In this document: positions 42,892 to 50,607 of the stretch, one piece after another | Layout: each line of letters opens with the position of its first letter | Position numbering within the stretch: position 1 is the stretch's first letter | NCBI RefSeq assembly: GCF_026239695.1 | Contig: NZ_JAPIVS010000007.1 | Location: 1 to 64,000 of the forward strand | Direction of reading: 5' to 3' | Source: Pedobacter sp. MC2016-15 | GTDB taxonomy: Bacteria > Bacteroidota > Bacteroidia > Sphingobacteriales > Sphingobacteriaceae | DNA length: 64,000 nt | Notes under the pieces: model-generated | Seen by the model: only the letters and a program-made list of their open reading frames with translations | Told to the model about the DNA's origin: nothing | Database searches by the model: none | Program-made: the position numbers and the translations under genes

Positions 42892-43104
42892 ATGGATTTG
42901 TTTGAAAATGACATATTATCAGCTCAAGTTGCTTCTGGAAGAAATAATGAAACCGGAGTTAATTTGACGAAAAACCAAAATAACATTCAATTGATTGCAA
43001 ATGACTTATTATCACATACCAAGCCTTTAGATGCGTTTGAACAAGAGGTCTTGAATAAAACATATGCCAGGTCGTTAAAGTCTGTTCCTTCAAGGTCTTA
43101 CTAG
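42892..43104 (+). CDS. Small protein of unknown function
   Basis: A 70-residue hydrophilic protein, rich in asparagine and with no signal peptide, cysteine or membrane segment. The N-terminal half is acidic and the C-terminal tail basic (YARSLKSVPSRSY). It would be easy to dismiss by length, but it has a promoter-like sequence and a near-perfect Shine-Dalgarno at correct spacing. It lies between the usher-like gene and the end of the pilin/chaperone operon, so it could be a regulator or assembly factor of that system. I recognise no family. Its base composition is more A/T-rich than the neighbours. Confidence 0.5.
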   Translation: MDLFENDILSAQVASGRNNETGVNLTKNQNNIQLIANDLLSHTKPLDAFEQEVLNKTYARSLKSVPSRSY

Positions 43105-43126
43105 TAATTGCATTATTGAAATCGTT

Positions 43127-44509
43127 TTAAGGAGCGGTGATGGTGAACAGGACGTCTGCGGCGTATTGCCCTGCGGCTTTGTTCAGGAGGTTGGAGGTTT
43201 GTGTGCTGGGGATCCGGTACTGGAGGTTCACTGCGCGGTCAAGCACCGGGGCACTGGAACTGATCAGGGTTTGTGCGGTGGTGGAAAGGGTAATGGAAGA
43301 AACGCCGGTTTGTCCGGAAGCTCCTTCGATGATCATAACGCCGGCAGGTATGGTGGTTGCGTTGAGGGTAAAGTTTGAGCTTGCACGCACTGTAACGTTA
43401 TAGGGAATGGTGCTGCTGATGGTGATTGGTGCCGGTGCGGCAACAGTGACGCCTGAGGTATAGTTGGCAGGTGTACTGAAATTAAGGTTTACACCTGTTG
43501 CGGGTATGTTGGCTTCAAACAATCGTGGTACGTTGACAGTAGCCGTGGAAGCCATGGTTAGTGATGCAAGACTCGCGGGTTGCGCTGCTGCAGTTTTGGC
43601 AATCGTATAAGTAAGAGGATAAGTGTATGTTCCGGCCTGAATAAAATTAGCCTGCAAACTTGCGGGTGTCACTCTTAGGGTATTCGTCAAGGTACCACTT
43701 GTATTATTCACTGGTACCGGAATGCCGCTGGATGTACTGAGTGCCTGATTAGAGGTGCTCAGGTTGATCTGAGGACCTGCAGCAGATGTGCCGGACAGCG
43801 TAGCAGTCACTGCCGAAGCTACGAGAGTAGGATCCGTGATCTTTGGAAAGGTTGTGCTGAAGCTGATAGTAGGGCCTGCACGGAGACTGATGTCTACAGG
43901 AACAGAGGTATTGTACGAAAAGGTTTGTGTAGCAGTAACTCCGTTTGTACGGAAGTCGGCCAGGGAAGTGACGTTTAATGCAGTCGTGGATGCGACTGTA
44001 CTCGTTTGTGTCAGGTATGCCGGTACTATAACGGAATAAAATCTTGATGTTGCATCTGATGCACTGAATGTTAGCCCTACGTTGTAACTCCCTGCCTGCC
44101 ATGCTGTACCTGCAATGACCAGGCGGTAATTGATAAACATATTTCCACCAAGGGTGACGCCACCGCTGGCAATAGATTGGTCGACAGTACTCAGTGTGAT
44201 TTCTGGATTGATGGTCCCCAGGTTGATACCCGAGATGCTGCCTAGTTTTATCCTTGCAATATTAAGAGGTAAAGCGCTGCCGGCAGTGCCACTGGTTACA
44301 GGTATCGTTGAGCTGTTTGCCTTTACCCAGATATCTCCTCCAAGTACAAATCCATTGAATCTACCGCTGGCTACTCCGTTTTGGACCTGATCAGCCTGAC
44401 TCGTAATATTCGCTTCTGTCAAATTAAAAGTTACCTGCGCGCGCAACCCTGCGCTGCAAAAACAACACAAAAAAAAACTAAGGGCGGTATATAACTTCTT
44501 TTTCAGCAA
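43127..44509 (-). CDS. Three-module pilin/adhesin-like surface protein
   Basis: A 460-residue secreted protein with a signal peptide (LYTALSFFLCCFCSAGLRAQ). Three homologous beta modules follow, each with a segment like I(T/N)LST..Q.(I/L) and an ending like (Q)AG.Y...L.(F/Y)..: ITLSTVDQSI to QAGSYNVGLTF, INLSTSNQAL to QAGTYTYPLTY, and ITLSTTAQTL to AAGQYAADVLF. The last module closely parallels the pilin-like protein at 45315-45857 (YNVTVRASSNFT against YSVKVTANALFT). It may be a tip adhesin or polymerising subunit. The only upstream start is TTG at 44509, 32 bp inside the chaperone gene; no ATG occurs before residue ~100. A T9 run lies in the signal-peptide codons. Confidence 0.75.
   Translation of the reverse strand: MLKKKLYTALSFFLCCFCSAGLRAQVTFNLTEANITSQADQVQNGVASGRFNGFVLGGDIWVKANSSTIPVTSGTAGSALPLNIARIKLGSISGINLGTINPEITLSTVDQSIASGGVTLGGNMFINYRLVIAGTAWQAGSYNVGLTFSASDATSRFYSVIVPAYLTQTSTVASTTALNVTSLADFRTNGVTATQTFSYNTSVPVDISLRAGPTISFSTTFPKITDPTLVASAVTATLSGTSAAGPQINLSTSNQALSTSSGIPVPVNNTSGTLTNTLRVTPASLQANFIQAGTYTYPLTYTIAKTAAAQPASLASLTMASTATVNVPRLFEANIPATGVNLNFSTPANYTSGVTVAAPAPITISSTIPYNVTVRASSNFTLNATTIPAGVMIIEGASGQTGVSSITLSTTAQTLISSSAPVLDRAVNLQYRIPSTQTSNLLNKAAGQYAADVLFTITAP
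44469..44477 (-). repeat. Nine-base T homopolymer in the adhesin-like signal peptide
   Basis: The coding strand has nine consecutive T in the codons for Ser-Phe-Phe-Leu of the signal peptide (nine A on the + strand). Such tracts can slip during replication, so length variation could switch the gene on and off. Confidence 0.5.
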
Positions 44510-45305
44510 TTTTTAAATCATAGGCAGCGCCGGCATCCAGTAAAGCAACGGCCAGGAATTTACCGGTCAATTCTATTGGCAGGTTAAATGTAACCCATTG
44601 CGTAGCCTGAGGCATCATGGCGATGCTTGCAGGATCAATCTTATGTTCTTCACCGGTTTCTTTATTGGTGAGCTCCAGGCGTACAAAAGCATCCTTGTTG
44701 ATATCTCCCGTATTATGGATCTTCAGCATCAGTCTCCTCAATTTGAGTTTGCCATCGCTAACCGTTCCGCGGTCTTCAAAAGCCAGGAACTCCAGCTCAC
44801 CGGCATTTAATCCGTTTGGTGTGTAATAAACCTGAACACCCATTTCCATCAGGATACTCACCCCAATAGATTTACCTGCAATCGCCGCCGAAGACTGATC
44901 CTTTACCTGCGTAAAAAATATCATGCTCTGAGCATTGGTTTTTGCTACAGCTGGAATAGCCATGGAGATATTCAGCTTTTTGGTTTCCCCGGGAAGAAGC
45001 CTCACCGAAGTGGAAGACATCGTCAGCCATTTCGCGTTGGAGGAAGGCCTGGTCCCCGGGTCATAATACATCTTGTTCCCCAGAGAGTCCCTGTCGAAAT
45101 CCAGGATGCGCGTGCTGAAATTCAGTATCGCCTGCGAGGTATTGCTCAGTGAAATCGTTTGTGCCACAGTTTCACCCGGATTGCCTGTAAAGGATAACCT
45201 GGAGGGGGAAATGGAAAAACCCTGCCCCATTGTTTTGTGTGTAAACAACGGGACAAGGCTTAAAGTATAGATAATAGTTAATAGTATTCTTTTTGAGAAC
45301 CTCAT
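44478..45305 (-). CDS. PapD-like periplasmic fimbrial chaperone
   Basis: A 275-residue secreted protein with a signal peptide (KRILLTIIYTLSLVPLF, ending near TMGQ). The first Ig-like domain reads GFSISPSRLSFTGNPGETVAQTISLSNTSQ and later SVRLLPGETKKLNISMAIP, the pattern of PapD-like and related Ig-type chaperones; a second Ig-like domain (about 150-260) has LMLKIHNTGDINKDAFVRLEL. In chaperone-usher systems this protein folds and delivers pilin subunits. It is encoded between a pilin-like subunit (9-bp gap) and the three-module protein (32-bp overlap), the expected client genes. Classical catalytic residues of PapD (Arg8/Lys112) cannot be assigned with confidence. Confidence 0.75.
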   Translation of the reverse strand: MRFSKRILLTIIYTLSLVPLFTHKTMGQGFSISPSRLSFTGNPGETVAQTISLSNTSQAILNFSTRILDFDRDSLGNKMYYDPGTRPSSNAKWLTMSSTSVRLLPGETKKLNISMAIPAVAKTNAQSMIFFTQVKDQSSAAIAGKSIGVSILMEMGVQVYYTPNGLNAGELEFLAFEDRGTVSDGKLKLRRLMLKIHNTGDINKDAFVRLELTNKETGEEHKIDPASIAMMPQATQWVTFNLPIELTGKFLAVALLDAGAAYDLKIAEKEVIYRP

Positions 45306-45314
45306 TCAGGCAGA

Positions 45315-45857
45315 TTATGGCTGTGTAACCGAATAGATCAGATTGGTAGTATATGTACCCGGAGCTTTACCAATTAATGGTGTAACATCAGGAATACTGT
45401 AAGCCAGACTATAATCGGTTTTCAACGTAGGAACACCTGCCGAGGCAATTGTAACCGGAGTGTTGATCGCATCTGAAAGTGGCACTGCTCCCGCAAGGGT
45501 GGCAGCATTTGCCGGGTTGGTTGCTGTTGCAGCAACATTAACTACACTTAGTGGAACCGGTGTAGCATTACCTGCAATAACAGTAAACAAAGCATTGGCC
45601 GTCACTTTAACACTGTAAGCTTTTGTGCTGATTACAGACAGCTGATTGGCAACGGAAACTGTTTTCGGTGTCTGATAATCCGCAACTGCTGCATAATTGA
45701 ACAACACCTCTGCGTTTGAATTAAGAGTGATGGCAAGCACATCGGTGAGGATGATTTTAACTGGAACCGGACCGGTAGCAACTTGCGCTTTGGCTTTTAC
45801 GTTGACCAGGGTTAGTGCGGCTAAAACTGCAACGACGATGAGTAAATTTCTTTTCAT
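45315..45857 (-). CDS. Pilin-like secreted subunit
   Basis: A 180-residue secreted protein with a signal peptide (LLIVVAVLAALTLVNVKAKAQ). The mature part is a single beta-rich, cysteine-free domain, rich in alanine, valine and threonine, ending GKAPGTYTTNLIYSVTQP. That ending and the YSVKVTANALFT and LAYSIP segments match the last module of the 460-residue protein. Size and composition resemble pilins and spore-coat-U-type subunits of archaic chaperone-usher pili, but I see no firm family motif. It is the first gene of the operon and follows a perfect -7 element, as expected for the most abundant subunit. Confidence 0.7.
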   Translation of the reverse strand: MKRNLLIVVAVLAALTLVNVKAKAQVATGPVPVKIILTDVLAITLNSNAEVLFNYAAVADYQTPKTVSVANQLSVISTKAYSVKVTANALFTVIAGNATPVPLSVVNVAATATNPANAATLAGAVPLSDAINTPVTIASAGVPTLKTDYSLAYSIPDVTPLIGKAPGTYTTNLIYSVTQP

Positions 45858-45879
45858 GGCTTTTGAATAAATGATACAT

Positions 45880-45887
45880 CAAAAGTA
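45880..45887 (-). promoter_or_regulatory. -7 promoter element of the pilin/chaperone operon
   Basis: Reverse-strand TACTTTTG is an exact TAnnTTTG match, 22 bp before the ATG at 45857. Transcription would start near 45873. No TTG at the -33 distance is evident, which would fit an activator-dependent promoter. Confidence 0.45.
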
Positions 45888-45933
45888 TGAAGAACCTCAA
45901 AGTAAACCGCTTTAGTATTGACACATGTTGATG

Positions 45934-46746
45934 TTACACAACATGCTCATTTTTAATGGTTATAGTAAAGGTTGAGCCCTTATCTACTTCACTTTCAACA
46001 TCAATTGTTCCCCCCAGTGAAGTGATCTGCGTCTTGGTGATGAAAAGCCCTACGCCGCTGCCGTTAACATGGCTGTGAAAACGCTCGTTTAAACCGAAAA
46101 TCCGATCCTTGTGTTTCAGGAGGTCTATACCCATCCCATTATCTTTGAATGTAAGAATAATATTACCTTTCTCATCGAGTTTTGTAGCAATTTCAATTCG
46201 CAATGCGCGGTTTTCAGCACAGTATTTTACTGAATTGGACATTAAATTCATCAGTACACTTTCCAGATAACTCTTGTTAAAAGGAATCATTTCACATTCG
46301 AAACTACTGTGTATGTAAATCCCCATTGTGTGGATCTGCTTGGTAAACGAATTACATACCTTTTTGAAGATTTTAGAGATGCTAACTTTTTCAATTTTTA
46401 TTTCTTTGCTCTGCTTCAGACTAAGCATCTGCGTAAGGTCGTAAATTGTTTCGTTTAACTTATCCGCTGAATCTCTGAACATATCGACAATTTTTTTATT
46501 GTACTCATCCAGCAGATCATAGTTAAGTATATCGATTAAGCCGATCAGATTCGACAGTGGTGCTCTTAAATTGTGAGAGGTAATATAGGCAAACTGACTA
46601 AGATCCTGGTTGCGGGAAGTGAGGTCTTCGATGAGCTGATCCCTCTCTTCTTCAGTTTTGTTGCGGGCAATATATTCCCGAAAATTAGCCGCCAGCGCGC
46701 TGATGTCCGAGTTCTTTATCATATTATTATTCAGTTGATTCGACAT
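45934..46746 (-). CDS. Soluble histidine kinase without recognised sensor domain
   Basis: A 270-residue cytoplasmic kinase from the ATG at 46746; the frame extends to 46824 but the extra residues are unlike a kinase N-terminus. A short coiled coil (about 30-50) leads to H58 in YITSHNLRAPLSNL. The ATPase domain has NLMSNSVKYC, DNGMGIDLLKHKDRIF and GSGVGLFITKTQ. It has no PAS, GAF or membrane part, so input probably comes through partner proteins. It lies 76 bp upstream of the pilin operon on the same strand and no response regulator is adjacent. Confidence 0.83.
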   Translation of the reverse strand: MSNQLNNNMIKNSDISALAANFREYIARNKTEEERDQLIEDLTSRNQDLSQFAYITSHNLRAPLSNLIGLIDILNYDLLDEYNKKIVDMFRDSADKLNETIYDLTQMLSLKQSKEIKIEKVSISKIFKKVCNSFTKQIHTMGIYIHSSFECEMIPFNKSYLESVLMNLMSNSVKYCAENRALRIEIATKLDEKGNIILTFKDNGMGIDLLKHKDRIFGLNERFHSHVNGSGVGLFITKTQITSLGGTIDVESEVDKGSTFTITIKNEHVV

Positions 46747-46848
46747 AAAGTTTATCCTTGGTAGTATGTAACCCATAGTAGACAAACACCTTGCCATATC
46801 CGCTGAGCCCGGAGATTTTAACACTCATTTACATTCCTTTACGGAATA

Positions 46849-47547
46849 CTATTCTCCCTCTTTGAGTACACGGTGTACAAGCTCTGCCTGTTCTGCAGAT
46901 CCTGCCGCTACGCTGAGAATATATTCATCCCTGGATCCGTCGCCGATGAACTCGGTATTTGTATTACCGGCAAGATCCGTCACACTGTTCAGCGGGTTAT
47001 AGGGCGTAACTTTAATATCTTTTTCTGAAAATCCGTTGTGGATAAGGAGTACAAATGCAGCTTCTGCATCGGCCTCTTCCTGATAAATTTTAGTGATTAC
47101 CTGGAAGGGAATATGATCCTCATAACTTCCGGAAGCTCTTTTGGCGTAGAAACTGGATTCATCGAAATCCTGATGCCCGTAAAGCTCTGAGTCTGCTGAG
47201 ATCACCGCATGTCCTTTGACATAATCCGGAAGCACGATCAGCTGCTGCGCTGTAATGTTGGGCAGCACCACCCGGTCATATGCAGCATCCAGTTCGGCAA
47301 CACCGATAGGAATCAATATCTCTCTGTGCGCCATGTTCCAGACATTACCTTCGAGGTTAAGCACCAGATAGCGAACTTTCTGTTCCTGTTCATCAAAAAG
47401 CAGATCGGCAACAGTCCCGAGATCCTGACTGGCGGAGTTAACAACTTTCCAATGTATGATATCGGGCTGTCCGTCTTTGATTTCAAAATCGCTGGAGCTC
47501 AGTTCTTTCAACGTCCTGATCTCATGTTCGTTTTCCTTCCGTTCCAT
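46849..47547 (-). CDS. PRC-barrel domain protein
   Basis: A 232-residue cytoplasmic protein. The PRC-barrel domain covers about 15-105 (IIHWKVVNSASQDLGTVADLL, VRYLVLNLEG and ILIPIGVAEL). The C-terminal part contains EADAEAAFVLLIHNGFSEKDI, like small stress-protein repeats that follow such domains. PRC barrels bind RNA-processing or surface partners, or act in stress responses in many bacteria. The ATG at 47547 is preferred over one at 47613 because the latter would overlap a 38-codon gene. It is probably expressed with that gene and the catalase/ankyrin group upstream. Confidence 0.8.
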   Translation of the reverse strand: MERKENEHEIRTLKELSSSDFEIKDGQPDIIHWKVVNSASQDLGTVADLLFDEQEQKVRYLVLNLEGNVWNMAHREILIPIGVAELDAAYDRVVLPNITAQQLIVLPDYVKGHAVISADSELYGHQDFDESSFYAKRASGSYEDHIPFQVITKIYQEEADAEAAFVLLIHNGFSEKDIKVTPYNPLNSVTDLAGNTNTEFIGDGSRDEYILSVAAGSAEQAELVHRVLKEGE

Positions 47548-47551
47548 ACTA

Positions 47552-47668
47552 TTAATAGATGATCTTGTCACTAAGGAAATAAAACAATGCAAGTCCGAAT
47601 GCAATAATTGCAATCAGCCAGCTAAACCAGCCTCTGTATTTCTTGGGTTGAACTTCTAGTTGTGCCAT
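47552..47668 (-). CDS. 38-residue single-span membrane protein (too short for usual gene calling)
   Basis: I read this frame directly on the reverse strand: ATG at 47668, TAA at 47552-47554. The product begins MAQLEVQPKKYRGW and continues with a hydrophobic helix of about 17 residues (WLIAIIAFGLALFYF), ending SDKIIY. A basic patch before the helix and short tail suggest an inner-membrane protein with a cytoplasmic N-terminus. It lies four bases before the start of the PRC-barrel gene and reads the same way, which supports co-translation. No family is recognised. Confidence 0.6.
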   Translation of the reverse strand: MAQLEVQPKKYRGWFSWLIAIIAFGLALFYFLSDKIIY

Positions 47669-47712
47669 AATTTTTAAGGTTTGATGTATCTGTGTAACAC
47701 ACAGACATGAAT

Positions 47713-48189
47713 TTATGTTTGGCTATCAAGCAATTCTGCAGCTTCTTTGTTGCCCTGCTGGATGGCCAGGTCTAAAGCTGTAAGTCCTCTGAACTCCTTA
47801 ATGTAGGGGTCAGCACCGGCTGCAAGCATCAGCTTTACCAGTTCGTTTCTGCCAAACATCGTAGCGAACATCAGCGCTGTTCCACCGTTCCCATGCTGAA
47901 GATTAAGGTCGGCACCCTTTTCTATCAGCAGTTTTGCGATATCTGGATAACCTTTAAAGCAGACGCCCATCAGGGCAGTGTTGCCTCCGATATCCGCAGC
48001 GTTTACATCGGCGCCTGCCTCAATCAGCAATTTTGCTGCATCGAGTTGGTTATTGTAGCAGGCAATGATCAGTGGTGTGTAGCCTTTTTCATCGTTAATG
48101 TTTGTATTTACGCCATCGTCCAGAACGGCTTTAATAAAAGCAATGTCGCCCGTGCGTGCGGCATTGATAAGAGCAGGTTGGTATTCCAT
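47713..48189 (-). CDS. Ankyrin-repeat protein next to catalase
   Basis: A 158-residue protein made of about four ankyrin repeats (for example KGYTPLIIACYNNQLDAAKLL, GNTALMGVCFKGYPDIAKLL and GTALMFATMFGRNELVKLML). I chose the ATG at 48189, directly before the first repeat (MEYQPALINAARTGDIAF). In Pseudomonas aeruginosa an ankyrin gene (ankB) next to the catalase katB is needed for full catalase activity, and the same neighbour relation is seen here with katE upstream. A terminator-like hairpin between the two genes (48221-48252) may lower its expression relative to the catalase. Confidence 0.85.
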   Translation of the reverse strand: MEYQPALINAARTGDIAFIKAVLDDGVNTNINDEKGYTPLIIACYNNQLDAAKLLIEAGADVNAADIGGNTALMGVCFKGYPDIAKLLIEKGADLNLQHGNGGTALMFATMFGRNELVKLMLAAGADPYIKEFRGLTALDLAIQQGNKEAAELLDSQT

Positions 48190-48220
48190 GTATTTAATGT
48201 CGTTTATTGAATGTGTTAAT

Positions 48221-48252
48221 AAAAACCTCCTGCGGGATTGCTGCAGGAGGTT
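48221..48252 (-). terminator. Hairpin terminator after the catalase gene
   Basis: The arms 48224-48233 and 48243-48252 form a perfect 10-bp stem (AACCTCCTGC / GCAGGAGGTT), followed on the reverse strand by a T-rich run (TTTTTATT). It lies between the catalase and ankyrin genes and may act as a partial terminator. Confidence 0.75.
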
Positions 48253-48262
48253 CAGTAATGAA

Positions 48263-50428
48263 TTATGCAGGTACGTCTGGTTTTTTCTCTCTTTCCCAGA
48301 AACGGTGTTGAGCAACGGCAGCAATGAAGTCTGCAGCTTTACCATTAACTACTACGCCCGGAGGGGTAGCTCCTTTCGGCCCTGCCGGGATCAACGCAGC
48401 TTTGAGGATATCTTCACCTTCGCTGCTGGCACCTATTGCTTTACAGTGTTTAAAAGCTTCAGTCACGAAATGCAGGGCATCCGCTTCGGCAGCAATGGCT
48501 TGTACGCTGGCTGCACCACCTGGAACATATACTGCATCAAAAAGTACAGATGCTGTAGTCAGGAAAGTAAAGTCAGCTTTCACTGCTGTCCCCTTATCAT
48601 CCTTAATAAATCCGCCATGCGTAGCTACGATTTTCGGCATCGCCCCTTCAGCCAGTAAAGCTTTTTTCAAGTCATCCAGTTCCTTGCCGTTTACCCCATC
48701 GGTTGCGAGAATAGCGATCATCCTGGTTTTGATTGAATCTTTCGGCGTGTTGGCCATGCTTAAAGCTGCAGAAGCTTCCAGTGAAGGCTTTACAATTCTG
48801 GATTCATATTTCGCAGGATCTGCATCAGCGGGAACACCATGGTTGATTGGTCTTTCCGGCTCAGCAGGTACTTCGAGACCTAATCCTGCAGCCACTTTTT
48901 CTGCAAGACTGCTATCAATCAGTGTCAGGATACCAAGCATCCTTTTACGGATTTCTTCACGCTCTACTTTTCCCAGTTCGAAACGCAGGGCATCCACAAT
49001 GTGGTTTTTCTCCGGTTCTGACTGGCTGTTAAAAAACATAGTGGCCTGACTGAAGTGATCGAAGAAACTCTCACTGCGGTCGCGGATCTTCCTGGCATCA
49101 ATCCTTTCCTGGTAAGAGTTAAATCCACCTTCGGCAATCGTTGCCTGTTTGGGATCATTACCGGAAATGCTGTTGGGCTCGTAACTGGTACGGCTGGTAT
49201 TGATGGTCTGACGCATATGCCCGTCGCGCTGGTTGTTGTGCAGAGGCGATATCGGTCTGTTGATAGGAATCTCGTGGAAGTTTGGTCCGCCCAGACGCAG
49301 CAACTGCGTATCGGTATAAGAGAACAGACGTCCCTGCAGTAGCGGATCATTGGTGAAATCAATCCCCGGAACCACATGGCCGATGTGAAAGGCCACTTGT
49401 TCAGTTTCTGCAAAGAAATTATCAGGGTTTCTGTTGAGGGTCATCTTGCCGATGATCTGTACAGGTACCAGTTCTTCAGGGATCAGTTTGGTAGGATCCA
49501 AAATATCGAAATCGAACTTCTGCTCGTCTTCTTCAGACACGATCTGTACGCCAAACTCCCATTCCGGGAAGGCACCTGCTTCAATAGCGTCCCAAAGGTC
49601 TCTTCTGTGGAAGTCAGGATCATTACCGGATATCTTCTTTGCCTCATCCCATGCTACTGAATGTACACCCAGCAGCGGTTTCCAGTGGAATTTTACAAAG
49701 CTGGATTTCCCTTCGGCATTGATGAAGCGGAAGGTATGTACCCCAAATCCTTCCATCATGCGGTAACTGCGGGGGATACCCCTGTCTGACATGGCCCACA
49801 TGATCATGTGCGCAGATTCTGGCATCAGGGAGATGAAATCCCAGAAGGTATCATGCGCCGATGCTGCCTGTGGTATTTCGTTATGTGGTTCTGGTTTTAC
49901 AGCATGTACAAGGTCTGGGAATTTGATAGCGTCCTGTATAAAAAATACAGGCATGTTATTGCCCACCAAATCGAAGTTTCCTTCCTGGGTATAAAACTTC
50001 ACGGCAAATCCGCGTACATCGCGTGCCAGATCGGTTGAACCTCTGGAACCTGCAACAGTGGAGAAGCGTACGAAAACAGGGGTTTTCACAGCGGTATCAT
50101 TCAGGAATCCCGCTTTGGTCAATTCCGGAATGGCTTTGTAGAGCTCGAAAACTCCATGTGCACCTGAACCGCGTGCATGAACAATTCTTTCAGGGATACG
50201 TTCATGGTCGAAATGGGTGATCTTCTCGCGAAGAATAAAATCTTCTAACAATGTAGCGCCTCTCTCACCTGCTTTAAGCGAGTTTTGGTTATCGTTGATT
50301 TTGACCCCCTGATTGGTGGTCAGGAATTCTCCGCTGCCATTTTCTTTATGGGCAGAAAGCTGTTCCTGCTTGTTATTATCAGGCGTGCTAATGCTTTCTG
50401 ATGGTTTGGTTGTTTTGTTGTCTTTCAT
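48263..50428 (-). CDS. katE: Large-subunit (clade II) catalase
   Basis: A 721-residue heme catalase of the HPII type, which converts hydrogen peroxide to water and oxygen in the cytoplasm. After a polar N-terminal extension the core shows RIVHARGSGAHGVFE with the distal histidine, VRFSTVAGSRGSTD, the asparagine region NNMPVFFIQDA, and RLFSYTDTQLLRLG with the heme-ligand tyrosine. The last ~150 residues form the flavodoxin/PfpI-like domain found only in large catalases (KIVATHGGFI, VYVPGGAASV). I used the ATG at 50428 (MKDNKTTK); a start at 50458 is possible. It leads the leftward stress group with the ankyrin, small membrane and PRC-barrel genes. Confidence 0.96.
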   Translation of the reverse strand: MKDNKTTKPSESISTPDNNKQEQLSAHKENGSGEFLTTNQGVKINDNQNSLKAGERGATLLEDFILREKITHFDHERIPERIVHARGSGAHGVFELYKAIPELTKAGFLNDTAVKTPVFVRFSTVAGSRGSTDLARDVRGFAVKFYTQEGNFDLVGNNMPVFFIQDAIKFPDLVHAVKPEPHNEIPQAASAHDTFWDFISLMPESAHMIMWAMSDRGIPRSYRMMEGFGVHTFRFINAEGKSSFVKFHWKPLLGVHSVAWDEAKKISGNDPDFHRRDLWDAIEAGAFPEWEFGVQIVSEEDEQKFDFDILDPTKLIPEELVPVQIIGKMTLNRNPDNFFAETEQVAFHIGHVVPGIDFTNDPLLQGRLFSYTDTQLLRLGGPNFHEIPINRPISPLHNNQRDGHMRQTINTSRTSYEPNSISGNDPKQATIAEGGFNSYQERIDARKIRDRSESFFDHFSQATMFFNSQSEPEKNHIVDALRFELGKVEREEIRKRMLGILTLIDSSLAEKVAAGLGLEVPAEPERPINHGVPADADPAKYESRIVKPSLEASAALSMANTPKDSIKTRMIAILATDGVNGKELDDLKKALLAEGAMPKIVATHGGFIKDDKGTAVKADFTFLTTASVLFDAVYVPGGAASVQAIAAEADALHFVTEAFKHCKAIGASSEGEDILKAALIPAGPKGATPPGVVVNGKAADFIAAVAQHRFWEREKKPDVPA

Positions 50429-50607
50429 AGGATGAATGTATGTGCGCAATTGTAACACGTAGATAGGCCCAGTGTTTTGACTGATTACATAAATTCTGCG
50501 AGTAGAATCCCGGAGATTGAATTTTTGATTAGCATTCCCGCAGGTGGTGGTGCTAAACTTATTTGAAAATGTGTTGTTGGCAGGTTATCTACAAAAAACA
50601 AATACTT

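Noticed and set aside
39893-45857. Type V (FimA/Mfa-like) pilus of Bacteroidota.
   Set aside because: The subunits have ordinary signal peptides, not lipoprotein signals, and a PapD-like chaperone is present, which type V systems do not use.
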